Below, piece after piece: positions 17,562 through 26,762 of a stretch of 64,000 nt of DNA (position 1 is the first letter of the stretch; each line of letters opens with the position of its first letter). The stretch is from an uncultured Opitutia bacterium (GTDB lineage: Bacteria > Verrucomicrobiota > Verrucomicrobiia > Opitutales > Opitutaceae). Where the stretch lies: the NCBI GenBank assembly GCA_903827245.1, contig CAIKHO010000056.1:49604-113603 (forward strand), given 5' to 3'. The translations under genes were made by a program, and so were the position numbers. A model generated the notes under the pieces. That model was not told the origin of the DNA. It saw only the letters and a program-made list of their open reading frames with translations, and made no database searches.

Positions 17562-18959
17562 TCAGGCCAGGGCCACCCGGCCGGTGCTGTCACCGAGCCG
17601 ATCGAGCGGCGCGCCGACACGATCCAGCATCGAGAGCCACAGGTTGTTGACGGGCGTGCCGTCGAAACGCACGTGACGGCCGGTCGCGACGGTGTTGCCG
17701 CCCTTGCCGATGAGCAGGAGCGGGAGGTTGTCGTGATTGTGCTTGTTGCCGTCGCTGTTGCCGCTGCCGTAGGAGATGAGCACGTTGTCGAGGATAGTGC
17801 TGCCGTTCGCCTCTTTGATGCTGTCGAGCTTCTTCATCAGGTAGGCGACCTGTTTGATGTGGAAGGTATTGATCTTCGCGAGCATCGCCAGCTTGGCCGG
17901 GTCGCCCATGTGGTGCGAGGTGCCGTGATGCGGGACATTCGCGCCTTCCCAAGGATAGGTCTGGTTGCTGCCCTCGTCGGCAAACGGCAGGGTGATCACC
18001 CGCGTGAGGTCGGCTTGGAACGCAAGGACCATCATGTCGATCATGAGGGGCACATGGACGGCGTACTTGTCGCTGGTGGTCGCCCCGCCGTTGGGCCGGG
18101 TGCCGGTGTGCGAGTCAAATTCGGGACGCACCGCACCCTCGGGGGGAGCGGCCGCGGGTTCCAGGGCGGCCTTGCTGAGACGGACCTCGATTTCGCGGAC
18201 GGAGGTAAGATATTCGTCCAGTTTCTGCCGGTCGGTGGCATCGAGCTTCTTCTGGACGTTGCTGGCGTCATCGAGCACGAAATCGAGCACGCTCTTGCGG
18301 TCGTTCTGGCGGCGGGCGCGGCTTTCGGCCGACTCGCGCGGATCGCCGTTCGAGAACAGGCGGTCGAATACCGACTGCGGATCGCAATCCTTGACGACCG
18401 GCGTGGTGTCGCTGCGCCACGACACAGTGTGCGAATAGGCGCAGCTGTAGCCGCTGTCGCAGCGACCGACTTGCTTGCCTTCCTCAATGCCGAGCTCGAG
18501 GGACGGGAACTTGGTGAGGTGGCCGATTTTGTCCGCGGCCGCCTGGTCGGCGGAGAGACCGAGGTGGATGTTGGCGCCCTCGGTCTTGCGGGGCTGTGCC
18601 CCGGTCAGGTAGGCCGACATCGCACGGGCGTGATCGCCCGGGCCGTCGCCGTTGGGGTTGGCCTTGTCGCAGACGAGGCCGCTGACCACGGAGAACTTGT
18701 CCCGGAACTCAGCGAGCGGTTGTAGCGTGGGGGTGAGCTGGTAGGCCGAGCCCATATCGGCGGGCGTCCACTGGTCCATGTTGATGCCATTCGGCACATA
18801 GAGCCAGGCAACCCGCCGTGGCACGGCCGCCACTTTGGCCGCCGTCTTGGCTTCAACCCCGAGCAAGCGGGTCGGGATCATCGAATCCAGCACGGGCAGC
18901 GCAAGGGCCGTGCCCAATCCCCGCAACAACGTCCGCCGCGACATGATCAAGTCATTCAT
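17562..18959 (-). CDS. DUF1552 Tat-exported protein
   Basis: Protein of 465 residues with a twin-arginine signal (SRRTLLRGLGTALALP). DUF1552 segments include RRVAWLYVPNGINMDQWTP, GPGDHARAMSAYLTGAQP and TILDNVLISYGSGNSDGNKH, giving the alkaline-phosphatase/sulfatase-like flavour of this Planctomycetes/Verrucomicrobia family. The enzymatic role is unknown. Its start codon overlaps the stop of the DUF1592 gene (ATGA at 18956-18959), which indicates translational coupling and probably a shared complex or pathway. Confidence 0.88.
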   Translation of the reverse strand: MNDLIMSRRTLLRGLGTALALPVLDSMIPTRLLGVEAKTAAKVAAVPRRVAWLYVPNGINMDQWTPADMGSAYQLTPTLQPLAEFRDKFSVVSGLVCDKANPNGDGPGDHARAMSAYLTGAQPRKTEGANIHLGLSADQAAADKIGHLTKFPSLELGIEEGKQVGRCDSGYSCAYSHTVSWRSDTTPVVKDCDPQSVFDRLFSNGDPRESAESRARRQNDRKSVLDFVLDDASNVQKKLDATDRQKLDEYLTSVREIEVRLSKAALEPAAAPPEGAVRPEFDSHTGTRPNGGATTSDKYAVHVPLMIDMMVLAFQADLTRVITLPFADEGSNQTYPWEGANVPHHGTSHHMGDPAKLAMLAKINTFHIKQVAYLMKKLDSIKEANGSTILDNVLISYGSGNSDGNKHNHDNLPLLLIGKGGNTVATGRHVRFDGTPVNNLWLSMLDRVGAPLDRLGDSTGRVALA

Positions 18960-21754
18960 GAGTCACCTGTTTTTGTTTTACCGTTACGTTTCTGGAAAGC
19001 ATCACTCCGCACGATCTCCTCGATCATCACCGAGAATTTGTTGCCCTGCTGCTTCATGGCCGCCGCGATCGCGTCGGTGGTCCGGCGATCGTACGACTCC
19101 AATCCGCGGCCGAGGGCAAAGGTCATCATCTTGCCCGCCACGCAGCGGCAGAATTCGTCGCTTCGCGCCTTGATGATCTCCCGCAACTCGAGCGGACCGT
19201 TGAAGGTCTTGCCACCCGGCAGGGTCCCGGCGGGATCGATCTTCTCGTTGTTGATGTCCGCGGTCCGCCACGCGCCGATCGCATCGAAGTTCTCCAAGGC
19301 GAAACCGATGCCGTCCATGCGCTCGTGGCAGGCAGCGCACTTCGGATCCTTGCGGTGCTGCTCCATGCGCTGGCGCAGCGAGCCCGTGAGCTCGGCCTTG
19401 TCGCCCTCGGCGAGGGCCGGGACGTTCGGCGGCGGTGGGGGCGGCGCGGCGTCGAGGAGATTTTCCAGGACCCACTTGCCGCGCTGCACTGGGGAGGTGC
19501 GGCCGGGATAGGAGGTGATCGTCAGCACGCTCGCCTGGGTGAGGATGCCGCCGCGCTGGTCCTTCGGCAGTGTAACCCGCCGGAATTCTTCGCCGGTGAC
19601 TCCCGGCATTCCGTAGTGCTTTGCGAGGCGCTCGTTCACGTAGGTGAAGTCGGCGTCGACGAAATCCATCACGTCACGGTCTTCCTGAACGATCGCGTTG
19701 AAGAAGAGCTGCGTCTCCTTGGTCATTGCGTCGCGCAACGACTCGTCAAAGTTCGGGAAACGCTTCGCATCCGGGGTCACGTTCTGCATCGAGCGGAGCT
19801 GCAGCCACTGGCCCGCGAAATTTTCCACGAGGGCGGATGACTTGGGGTCCTTGAGCATCCGGCGGACTTGGACGTCGAGGTTCTTGCGGAGCTGCCCCTT
19901 GTCGGCCAGCGCGAAGAGTTCGTCGTCCGGCATGCTGCTCCAGAGGAAATACGAGAGGCGCGTAGCGAGTTCGTACTCGTTCAGGGTGTGGACCCCGTCC
20001 TTCTCGCCCGGCAGGGGCTCGGATTCCATGCGAAAGAGGAAGGACGGCGAGACCATGACGGCCTGCAGCACGAGGTCGACGCTCTGGTCAAACGGGCGGC
20101 CGTCGCTGTCGGCCTTGGCCCATACGCCCATGAGCTGGGCGACCTCTTCGTCGCGCACCGGCCGGCGATAGGCCCGGGTGGCGAAGGTGCGGACGACCTT
20201 CTCGGCCGCCTGCTGCTTGGTCACCGTCGCGGAAGGACGGGCGACCATCACGCGCCGGTAACTCTCGGGCATGCGGTCGAGCGTGGCCTCCAGCGGTCCC
20301 TCGAGCTCAAAATAGGTCACGCCCAAGGTGGGCTTGCCGGTGGGTGAAAGCACGGGACCGGCAAAACGACCCTGGGGCGGAACGCCGGCACGGGCACCGG
20401 CCGGGCCGGCGGCGCCGCGCTGTCCGGGGCCGGCGCCAGATGCACGTCCACGGCCGTTGGCGGGCGGGGCCGGCGGGGCGGGATTGTCCGCTACGGCGGC
20501 ATCTGCCGCATCCGCGTCATCCGCGGCGGGCTTGGCGGCCGCGGGATTGGCGCGTCCACCGCGGCGACCGGCGCCGGCGGCCGGAGTCGGCGGGTTCGCG
20601 TTGTCTTCATCGCCAGTGGGCGCCATGACCGGCTTGGCGCCGGTGGCCTTGGCCTTGGCGACCGCCGCCACGTAATCCTCCTCCGTGGCGCCATTGAGGA
20701 AAGCGAGCGTGATGCGGTGCTTGCCCGCGGTGACGTGGGCCTTTTCCACCGTGTAGACGGAGGTGTTGCGCTGGTCTTCCTTGATCGTGAAGGGCTCCTG
20801 CACTTGGAGGCCGTCGACCATGAAGATCACCGAGGGGCGCTGGTGCGAGGCGGAGCCCTGCGTGCCGTAGGCACGGACGCGAAAATTGTAGTCACCGTCG
20901 GCGGCGACCTCGTAGTCCACATGAATCTCGCCGCTGAACTCAAACACCCGGCCGGCGGGCAGCACGCGCGGACGGCCACCGGGGCCAGGGCCGGCCTCTG
21001 GCACCGTCGCAGCGGGATCGCTCTTCGGGAAACTGCCATCCGCCGAGGCCGCATCCCAGCGCTTCAGGGGCGGCGGCACCACCGGATCGACAAAGATGGC
21101 CTTCTCGAGGGACAGACTCGCCGCCGTGAGATATTTTTCCATCAGCACCGGCGCGAGCGAGAGCACGTCGCCGTTGTTATCGAAACCGTAGCCGGCGTCA
21201 TCGACCGGAAAGGCATCGGCCGGACGGAAGTCAATCGCCAGAAGGTCGCGGACCGTATTGTTGTACTCCGCGCGATTCAGCCGGCGGATCGTCACGCGGC
21301 CGGGATTGATCGGGCCGTTGAGTTCACCCGCGAGCATCGTCTGCAAGGAGGCAACGACGGGGGCAACCTCCGCCTCGGCGGGTTGCGGCTCGTCCCGCGG
21401 CGGCATCTTGTGGGTCTTCAGCTTGTCGAGCGCCTTTTCCAGTTTGGCCGAGCCTTCCTCCAGTGAGGCTTGATCGCGGAAGAGATCGAGGCGCAGGCCG
21501 TTCTCCGCATCATCCGGGCCATGGCAACTGTAGCAGTGCTGGGAAAGAAAAGGCTGAACCGTCTTGTGAAACTCCACCCATCTGGCAGCCGGAGTCGACG
21601 CAGGCTTGGCGGAGGCCAGTTGTGAAGCCGGAGCAGCGGACTGGGCTGTGCCGGCCGGGCGCATACATGCAGCCAGCAGCAGGCAAAATCCAAGGAGGGA
21701 AACGGGCACGCAGATCCATGCAAACGAGCGTGATTTGGGCTCAGTCGTGATCAT
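18956..21754 (-). CDS. DUF1587/DUF1592/DUF1588/DUF1585 haem lipoprotein
   Basis: Protein of about 932 residues; ATG 21754 was chosen because it gives a lipoprotein signal (ICVPVSLLGFCLLLAAC, Cys30). An in-frame ATG 102 bases upstream adds an unlikely leader. It has a haem-c motif CYSCH at residues 74-78, DUF1587 (VTIRRLNRAEYNNTVRDLL), a carbohydrate-binding-like insert (GKHRITLAFLNGATEEDY), DUF1592/DUF1588 (RTSPVQRGKWVLENLLDA), a second CAACH motif and DUF1585. A long Ala/Gly/Pro-rich stretch interrupts the middle (about 20360-20620). It is larger than its relative at 16-1905 because of these inserts. The function is unknown; the membrane-anchored cytochrome-like N-terminus suggests electron transfer outside the cell. 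Confidence 0.88.
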   Translation of the reverse strand: MITTEPKSRSFAWICVPVSLLGFCLLLAACMRPAGTAQSAAPASQLASAKPASTPAARWVEFHKTVQPFLSQHCYSCHGPDDAENGLRLDLFRDQASLEEGSAKLEKALDKLKTHKMPPRDEPQPAEAEVAPVVASLQTMLAGELNGPINPGRVTIRRLNRAEYNNTVRDLLAIDFRPADAFPVDDAGYGFDNNGDVLSLAPVLMEKYLTAASLSLEKAIFVDPVVPPPLKRWDAASADGSFPKSDPAATVPEAGPGPGGRPRVLPAGRVFEFSGEIHVDYEVAADGDYNFRVRAYGTQGSASHQRPSVIFMVDGLQVQEPFTIKEDQRNTSVYTVEKAHVTAGKHRITLAFLNGATEEDYVAAVAKAKATGAKPVMAPTGDEDNANPPTPAAGAGRRGGRANPAAAKPAADDADAADAAVADNPAPPAPPANGRGRASGAGPGQRGAAGPAGARAGVPPQGRFAGPVLSPTGKPTLGVTYFELEGPLEATLDRMPESYRRVMVARPSATVTKQQAAEKVVRTFATRAYRRPVRDEEVAQLMGVWAKADSDGRPFDQSVDLVLQAVMVSPSFLFRMESEPLPGEKDGVHTLNEYELATRLSYFLWSSMPDDELFALADKGQLRKNLDVQVRRMLKDPKSSALVENFAGQWLQLRSMQNVTPDAKRFPNFDESLRDAMTKETQLFFNAIVQEDRDVMDFVDADFTYVNERLAKHYGMPGVTGEEFRRVTLPKDQRGGILTQASVLTITSYPGRTSPVQRGKWVLENLLDAAPPPPPPNVPALAEGDKAELTGSLRQRMEQHRKDPKCAACHERMDGIGFALENFDAIGAWRTADINNEKIDPAGTLPGGKTFNGPLELREIIKARSDEFCRCVAGKMMTFALGRGLESYDRRTTDAIAAAMKQQGNKFSVMIEEIVRSDAFQKRNGKTKTGDS

Positions 21755-21883
21755 CACAGGCAAAGGGGTAAATTCGACCTCAACACAGGGGGGAGATGAC
21801 GTACTAACCTTACAATAGTTGCGGAACTTGTCAGGTTGAGAGTGCGAATTCCACAAGAAATCCGGAGAATCCCGCCAATTTTT

Positions 21884-24295
21884 TTAATGGACGGCGGCTT
21901 TTTCGCCATCCGGGCTGACCCCGGCAGGCGCCAACGGCGGGCGGAGAAAGACCTCGGGGTGCCGTTGTTTGAGGGCCTTTAACAAACCCTCCACCTCCAC
22001 TCCATCGAGAGGTTCCAAGGTGTTTCCAGCGCCCAACCGGGCCGACGCCTCCAACTCAGCGAACATCGCCACCTCCTCGACCGGCCAGTCGGTCGGCGAC
22101 ACATCCCATAAACGCGCCGTCTTGTCCCAGCAGGCCGTGAGCAATAACCGGCCATCCGGGCTGAACGCAACCTGTCGCACGTTAAGTGCCTGCTGGAGCA
22201 AGGGAGCCAGCGGCTGGCCCGTGACTGCATCCCAGAGCCTTACGGTATAATCATCACCCGCGGTTGCCGCAATTCTCCCATCCGGGCTGAAGGCCGCTGC
22301 GACCACCGAATCCTCGTGGGCCAAGGGAGGGGTCAACGCGACGCCGGTCGCCGCGTCCCAGATACGTGCCGTGTGATCATTGCTGGCCGTGATGACCTTG
22401 CGCCCATCCGGGCTGAAGGCGGCAAAATTGACGGCATCTCCGTGCTCGAGCGCGGGCGCCAGCTGCCGGCCCGTCATGGCATCCCAAAGGCGCGCCGTCT
22501 TGTCCGAGCTCGCGGTTAACACCCGGCGCCCATCGGGGCTGAACGCCGCATGGTTGACCCAAAACGCATGCTGCAACGGCGGTGTAACCGGCCGGCCGGT
22601 GGGCGCATCCCAGACCCGGGCCGTGTTATCCGAGCTCGCGGTGAGAATCCTCTGCCCGTCCGGGCTGAACGCCACCCAGACCACCGAGCCGGCGTGCGTC
22701 ATCGGAGGCACCAGGGATTTTCCCGTGGCTGCATCCCACAGGCGCGCCGTGCCGTCGTTGCCCGCGGTCGCGATTTTCCGCCCCTCCGGGCTGAACGCCG
22801 CCGCCCTGACCAGGCTTTGGTCCAGTTGCAGGGCGCTCGCCTTCCCGGTAGCGACCTCCCAGACACGCGCGGGGCTGGTATAACTGGTCGCAATCACCGA
22901 CCGCCCGTCCGGGCTGAAGGCCGCATATTGGACTTGGTCGCTGTACCGCAGGGGGGGAGTCAGCGGTCGCCCCGTCGTGGTGTCCCAGACGCGCGCCGTA
23001 CGATCCCAACTGGCCGTCACCACCGCGCGCCCATCGGGGCTGAAGGCCGCGTATTCCACCGAATCGCCATGTGTCAGCACGTGCAGTTGTTCACGACCGT
23101 TCCGCGCATCCCAGATTCGAGCCAGGCCATCCGCCCCCGCCGTCGCCACCTGCAGGCCGTCAGGACTGAAAGCCGCCCGGGCCACACCTTGGGCATGATG
23201 GAGCGGAGCCGTGAGCGGACGCCCTGTGGCCGCATTCCACAGCCGCGCCGTATGGTCCTCGCTCGCGGTCACAATCGACAGCCCGTCCGGGCTGAAGGCC
23301 GCAAATACCACCGTGTCCTCATGCTGCAGCGGGGGCGTGGCTTCCTTGCCGGTCATCACATCCCAAATCCGCGCCGTCCCGTCCTCACCGGCCGTCACCA
23401 CGGCTTGTCCGTCGGGACTGAAAGCCGCGTAGCGTACCGCGCTGGGGTGCTCGAGCGGTGGCGTGACAGGCTTGCCGGTGCCGGCATCCCAAATCCGGGC
23501 CGTCTTGTCCTGGCTCGCCGTCACGACGAGGCGCCCGTCGCGACTGAAGGCCGCCAGCACCACGGCCGCGACATGCTGCAGGGGGGCCACGAGTGGATGC
23601 CCCGTGCCCGCATCCCAGATGCGCGCCGTGTTATCCCGACCCGCCGTGAGGACCTGGCGGCCGTCCGGGCTGAAACTCGCCGAGGTAACCGTATCGCCAT
23701 GCTGCAACGACGGGATCAACTCCCGTCCGCTCGCCGCGTCCCAAATCCGCGCCGTGTGATCCTCGCTAGCCGTGACGATTTTCCGTCCGTCCGGGCTGAA
23801 AGCCGCCTGCAGAATGGCCCCGGCCTGGCGCAGGGGCGGCGTTACGGGCTGGCCGGTGGCCACGGACCAAATCCGAGCGGTTCCATCCTGCCCCGCCGTG
23901 ACGAAGCGGCGTCCGTCCGGACTGAAGGCGGCACTGTTGACCGCGCCCGTGTGCTGCAGCGGGGGCTTCTGTGCCTGGCCGGTCGTCGCATCCCAGAGAC
24001 GCGCCGTCCCGTCCTGGCTGGCCGTCAGGACGCTTCGACCATCGGGGCTGAACACCACGGTATTGACCCCGCCCTGGTGCGAGAGGCCCAGCCGCAACAA
24101 CGGGACCTGACGGATCAGATTGCCCGCGCGCCAGCGCAGCAGCGAATCCTGCGGATCCGCCTTCATCGCCGCGGCCGTCCAGAGCAGCGCGGCGGAATAA
24201 TCGCCCTGCGCCAGCAACCGGTCGGCTTCAGCGACGGCCGCCGGTTGCGCGGTGGCCGAATGCAGGCAGCCCCAGCCAAACGCCAGAGTCAGCAT
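21884..24295 (-). CDS. Secreted protein with 16 tandem WD40 repeats
   Basis: Protein of about 803 residues from ATG 24295, which gives a signal peptide (MLTLAFGWGCLHSATAQ); an in-frame ATG at 24364 lies inside a hairpin. A short helical TPR-like part (LLAQGDYSAALLWTAAAMKA) precedes 16 repeats of about 42 residues with the pattern AAFSPDGRxVxTAxxDxTARxWDxATG. Repeat 10 is degenerate (SYTSPARVWE). A C-terminal helical tail has the sequence LLKALKQRHPEVFLRPP. Such repeats usually fold as one or two beta-propellers and bind partners. No enzyme or kinase domain is attached, and the partner is unknown. Confidence 0.9.
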   Translation of the reverse strand: MLTLAFGWGCLHSATAQPAAVAEADRLLAQGDYSAALLWTAAAMKADPQDSLLRWRAGNLIRQVPLLRLGLSHQGGVNTVVFSPDGRSVLTASQDGTARLWDATTGQAQKPPLQHTGAVNSAAFSPDGRRFVTAGQDGTARIWSVATGQPVTPPLRQAGAILQAAFSPDGRKIVTASEDHTARIWDAASGRELIPSLQHGDTVTSASFSPDGRQVLTAGRDNTARIWDAGTGHPLVAPLQHVAAVVLAAFSRDGRLVVTASQDKTARIWDAGTGKPVTPPLEHPSAVRYAAFSPDGQAVVTAGEDGTARIWDVMTGKEATPPLQHEDTVVFAAFSPDGLSIVTASEDHTARLWNAATGRPLTAPLHHAQGVARAAFSPDGLQVATAGADGLARIWDARNGREQLHVLTHGDSVEYAAFSPDGRAVVTASWDRTARVWDTTTGRPLTPPLRYSDQVQYAAFSPDGRSVIATSYTSPARVWEVATGKASALQLDQSLVRAAAFSPEGRKIATAGNDGTARLWDAATGKSLVPPMTHAGSVVWVAFSPDGQRILTASSDNTARVWDAPTGRPVTPPLQHAFWVNHAAFSPDGRRVLTASSDKTARLWDAMTGRQLAPALEHGDAVNFAAFSPDGRKVITASNDHTARIWDAATGVALTPPLAHEDSVVAAAFSPDGRIAATAGDDYTVRLWDAVTGQPLAPLLQQALNVRQVAFSPDGRLLLTACWDKTARLWDVSPTDWPVEEVAMFAELEASARLGAGNTLEPLDGVEVEGLLKALKQRHPEVFLRPPLAPAGVSPDGEKAAVH

Positions 24296-24338
24296 CCAGC
24301 GAATTACCGCGAGAGCACGGGAATCCAAAAACCGGTTT

Positions 24339-24421
24339 GGCCGCGAAAAGCCACGAAATGACACAAAAAACGATCCCTCTGCGGGTTTATTTTCGTGTCA
24401 CTTTGTGCCTTTTCGCGGCGA
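24339..24421. repeat. Hairpin element family B, copy 1
   Basis: Arms GCCGCGAAAAGCCACGAAAT and CTTTGTGCCTTTTCGCGGC pair over about 32 nt with few mismatches; the loop is about 18 nt. It lies just upstream of the WD40 gene and 20 bases after the stop of the minus-strand esterase. It shares CACGAAATGACAC with the copy at 41080-41198. Confidence 0.78.
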
Positions 24422-24440
24422 AAATCCGAAGTCGGCCTGC

Positions 24441-25418
24441 TTACTTTGCAGATGGTACCTCGGCCGCGGGCTTGAACAAGCCGCGCTCGGTCATCCAGTC
24501 GGCCACGCGTGCCGGCCACGAGGCATGCGGCGCCTTGCCCGGACGGATGCCGTAGCCGTGACCGCCCTCGCCGTAAACATGCAGTTCCGCCAGCACGCCC
24601 GCCTTCTTCAGGGCGAGATACATATAAACCGCGTTTTCCGAACCGCCGCGGTCATCGTTTGAGATGGAGAGAAAAGTCTGCGGCGTGTCCTTCGAGACAT
24701 GCACATCCGGGGTGACCGCCGGGGTCGCACTGTCGCGCTGGGCAATACCGCCGGGATAAATCAGCACGGCGAAGTCCGGGCGCGTGTCCGCCTTGTCCAT
24801 CTCGTCCACCGGATCGTAGGTGCGCTTGTCGAAGTTCGTCTCGACATCCGCGGCCAGCTGTCCGCCCGCGGAGAAACCGAGGACGCCAATGCGCTTGGGA
24901 TCGATGTTCCATTCCGCCGCCTTCGAGCGGATGATGCTCATCGCCCGCTGCGTATCCTGCAACGAAGCCAGGTGGCGGGCCATGCCCTCGCGGTCCGGGA
25001 TGCGGTACTTGAGGACCACGCCGGTGACACCGATGGAGCTCAGCCAGACCGCCACATCCGCGCCTTCATGGCCCATCGAAAGCTGGAAAAAACCGCCGCC
25101 GGGGCACACGAGCACCGCGGCGCCCGTGTCCTTGTCCTTCGCCGGCCGGTAGACGGCCAGCGTTGGGATCGCGACGGTGCCGGTGACCGTATTGGACGAA
25201 CGCCGCCATTCTTCGGGCGGCATGTTCGGTTTGTCACCGGGCGGGAGGCCGGGCCAGACGTTCAGGGTCAGGGTCGGGGGCACGACCGGATCCGACGGCG
25301 TAGGGAAGGTCTTCTCAGGGTTTTTCTGGGCAGCCTTTTGGGAGGCGCTTTCAGCGGCGAATGCCGCCGCGCCCATCAAGATGCACGCGGCCATCATCGT
25401 TACGACGGAGGATTTCAT
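24441..25418 (-). CDS. Secreted alpha/beta hydrolase, acetyl esterase-like
   Basis: Protein of 325 residues; ATG 25418 gives a signal peptide (MKSSVVTMMAACILMGAAAFA). It belongs to the BD-FAE/esterase-lipase type: VCPGGGFFQLSMGHEG is the oxyanion region, GVLGFSAGGQLAADV carries the nucleophile Ser, and VYGEGGHGYGIRPGKAPHAS the catalytic His. The segment LTLNVWPGLPPGDKP near the N-terminus is common in secreted Bacteroidetes/Verrucomicrobia acetyl-xylan or pectin acetyl esterases. An acetyl ester of a plant polymer is the most likely substrate, inferred from family and neighbours. Confidence 0.8.
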   Translation of the reverse strand: MKSSVVTMMAACILMGAAAFAAESASQKAAQKNPEKTFPTPSDPVVPPTLTLNVWPGLPPGDKPNMPPEEWRRSSNTVTGTVAIPTLAVYRPAKDKDTGAAVLVCPGGGFFQLSMGHEGADVAVWLSSIGVTGVVLKYRIPDREGMARHLASLQDTQRAMSIIRSKAAEWNIDPKRIGVLGFSAGGQLAADVETNFDKRTYDPVDEMDKADTRPDFAVLIYPGGIAQRDSATPAVTPDVHVSKDTPQTFLSISNDDRGGSENAVYMYLALKKAGVLAELHVYGEGGHGYGIRPGKAPHASWPARVADWMTERGLFKPAAEVPSAK

Positions 25419-25850
25419 GGGATTCACTGATAGCAGTTGGGGTTGGGGAAAGTTCGGAGCCTGACGGCGGAGACTGCGCAGTGGTGACTCAATCCACCAG
25501 CCGAAATGCAGGCAGGGGCCTCGAACCGGTAGGGCGGCGACTCCGCTCGCCGCCGGGAACGTCTCGGAGCCGAGACGGAGCAGCTGGTTATTGAACGGAA
25601 CACCGTCCTGTGCCCGGCACGGATCGGCTTGGCCACCGTAGCGTTGGCGAAGGTGGAAGTCCACGCCCTGCCGGGTTCGCGCTTTTGATAAATATACCCG
25701 TCCAGCAATCTTTCTCTTTCTCCTCCCGGGGAAAAGCATTCCTGACGAAAGAGAACGAGAAAGAAGAAAGAGAAAGATAAGATACCCGTCCCGCACGCTG
25801 CATCGTTGCCTTGCTCGCCCCCGCCAGCTTTCCTCCCTTCCCGCTCATCC
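25419..25850. other. Intergenic region with two inverted repeats
   Basis: This 432-base region lies between the divergent esterase and SBF-transporter genes. It holds a GC-rich short palindromic stretch near 25531-25580 (CGGCGACTCCGCTCGCCGCC) and the pyrimidine/purine inverted repeat at 25707-25779. No RNA gene or other credible CDS was seen. Confidence 0.6.
25707..25779. repeat. Pyrimidine/purine inverted repeat, family E
   Basis: AATCTTTCTCTTTCTCC on the left pairs with AAGAAAGAGAAAGAT on the right. The element is flanked by direct copies of ATACCCGTCC (about 25694 and 25782), as a small insertion might be. Similar strand-asymmetric repeats occur at 42396-42479 and 52570-52670. Confidence 0.6.
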
Positions 25851-26762
25851 GTGAATTCCGCCTCTCGTCGCACCTTTTCCATCCTGACTGCGATCTTGCT
25901 TGGCGCGCTGATCCCCCAGGCCCACGTGTTCACCTGGACGGTGCGGTGGCTCATCATCGGCCAGCTGTTCACGGTGTTTCTCCAGACCCGGGTTTCCCGG
26001 TCGTCACTCCGTCGCAGTCATTTCGTCCTGCTGGCGGTTAATTTCGTCATGGGCTTTGCCGCCTGGGGCTTGGGCGCACTGGTCGGCGGGCGTGACATCG
26101 CGCTCGCGGCCTTCTTCGCGGGCATCACCCCGACGGCGTCGGCCGCACCGGTCATCATGAGTTTTCTCCACGGCCAGGTCGCCTACGTGGTGGCCTCCTT
26201 CGTGCTCACCAACGTGGTGCTCGCCGCCCTCATGCCCGTGTTGCTGCCGTTCGTGCTGGGCCGGCCGACCCCGGAGGCGTTCGCCCAGGTCTCCGGCAGC
26301 GTCGGTCTCGTGGTGTTCGTCCCCATGGCCGCGGCCTGGCTCGTGCGCCTCGTGCACCCGCGCGCCACGGAATGGCCCCCTAGCCTACGCAATGCCAGCT
26401 TCGGCTGCTGGGTGCTGATGATGTTCCTCGTCACCTCCAACGCCTCCGATTTCCTCCGGCACCAGGTGAATGCGCCGCCGGGCGCGGTCCTGCGCATCGC
26501 CGGCGTCACGGCCTTCATCAGCGCCTTGAACTTCGCGCTGGGCTGGGTGATCGGCGGGAAGGAGTTCCACCGCGAGGCCAGCCAGTCGCTCGGCCAGAAG
26601 AACACGGTCCTCACGATCTACCTCGCCCTGACCTATGCGAGCCCGTTGGTGGCGCTCGGCCCCACGTTCTACGTGATCTGGCATAACGTGTGGAATTCGT
26701 GGCAGCTGCACCGGGCCGACCGGCACGCCCCCGCACCGGCCGCCGGCCTGGCCCGCCCATGA
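25851..26762 (+). CDS. Bile acid:sodium symporter-family transporter
   Basis: Protein of 303 residues from GTG 25851 (VNSASRRTFSILTAILL); a TTG at 25806 in frame is possible. It has about nine to ten hydrophobic segments, with ALAAFFAGITPTASAAPVIMSF matching the conserved core of SBF/BASS-type transporters and GQKNTVLTIYLALTYA the second conserved helix pair. The family moves organic anions with sodium across the inner membrane. The substrate is unknown. Its stop overlaps the start of the next transporter gene (ATGA at 26759-26762). Confidence 0.75.
   Translation: MNSASRRTFSILTAILLGALIPQAHVFTWTVRWLIIGQLFTVFLQTRVSRSSLRRSHFVLLAVNFVMGFAAWGLGALVGGRDIALAAFFAGITPTASAAPVIMSFLHGQVAYVVASFVLTNVVLAALMPVLLPFVLGRPTPEAFAQVSGSVGLVVFVPMAAAWLVRLVHPRATEWPPSLRNASFGCWVLMMFLVTSNASDFLRHQVNAPPGAVLRIAGVTAFISALNFALGWVIGGKEFHREASQSLGQKNTVLTIYLALTYASPLVALGPTFYVIWHNVWNSWQLHRADRHAPAPAAGLARP

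Noticed and set aside
21755..21856. Upstream start for the DUF1592 lipoprotein
   Set aside because: It would place 34 non-conserved residues before a clean lipoprotein signal peptide.
22000..24200. Regular 126-base repeats that might suggest a CRISPR-like array
   Set aside because: The repeats are in-frame coding WD40 units without unique spacers or cas genes.
22550..24361. A 603-codon open frame opposite the WD40 repeats
   Set aside because: It is periodic only because the WD40 gene is periodic; it does not match any repeat family.
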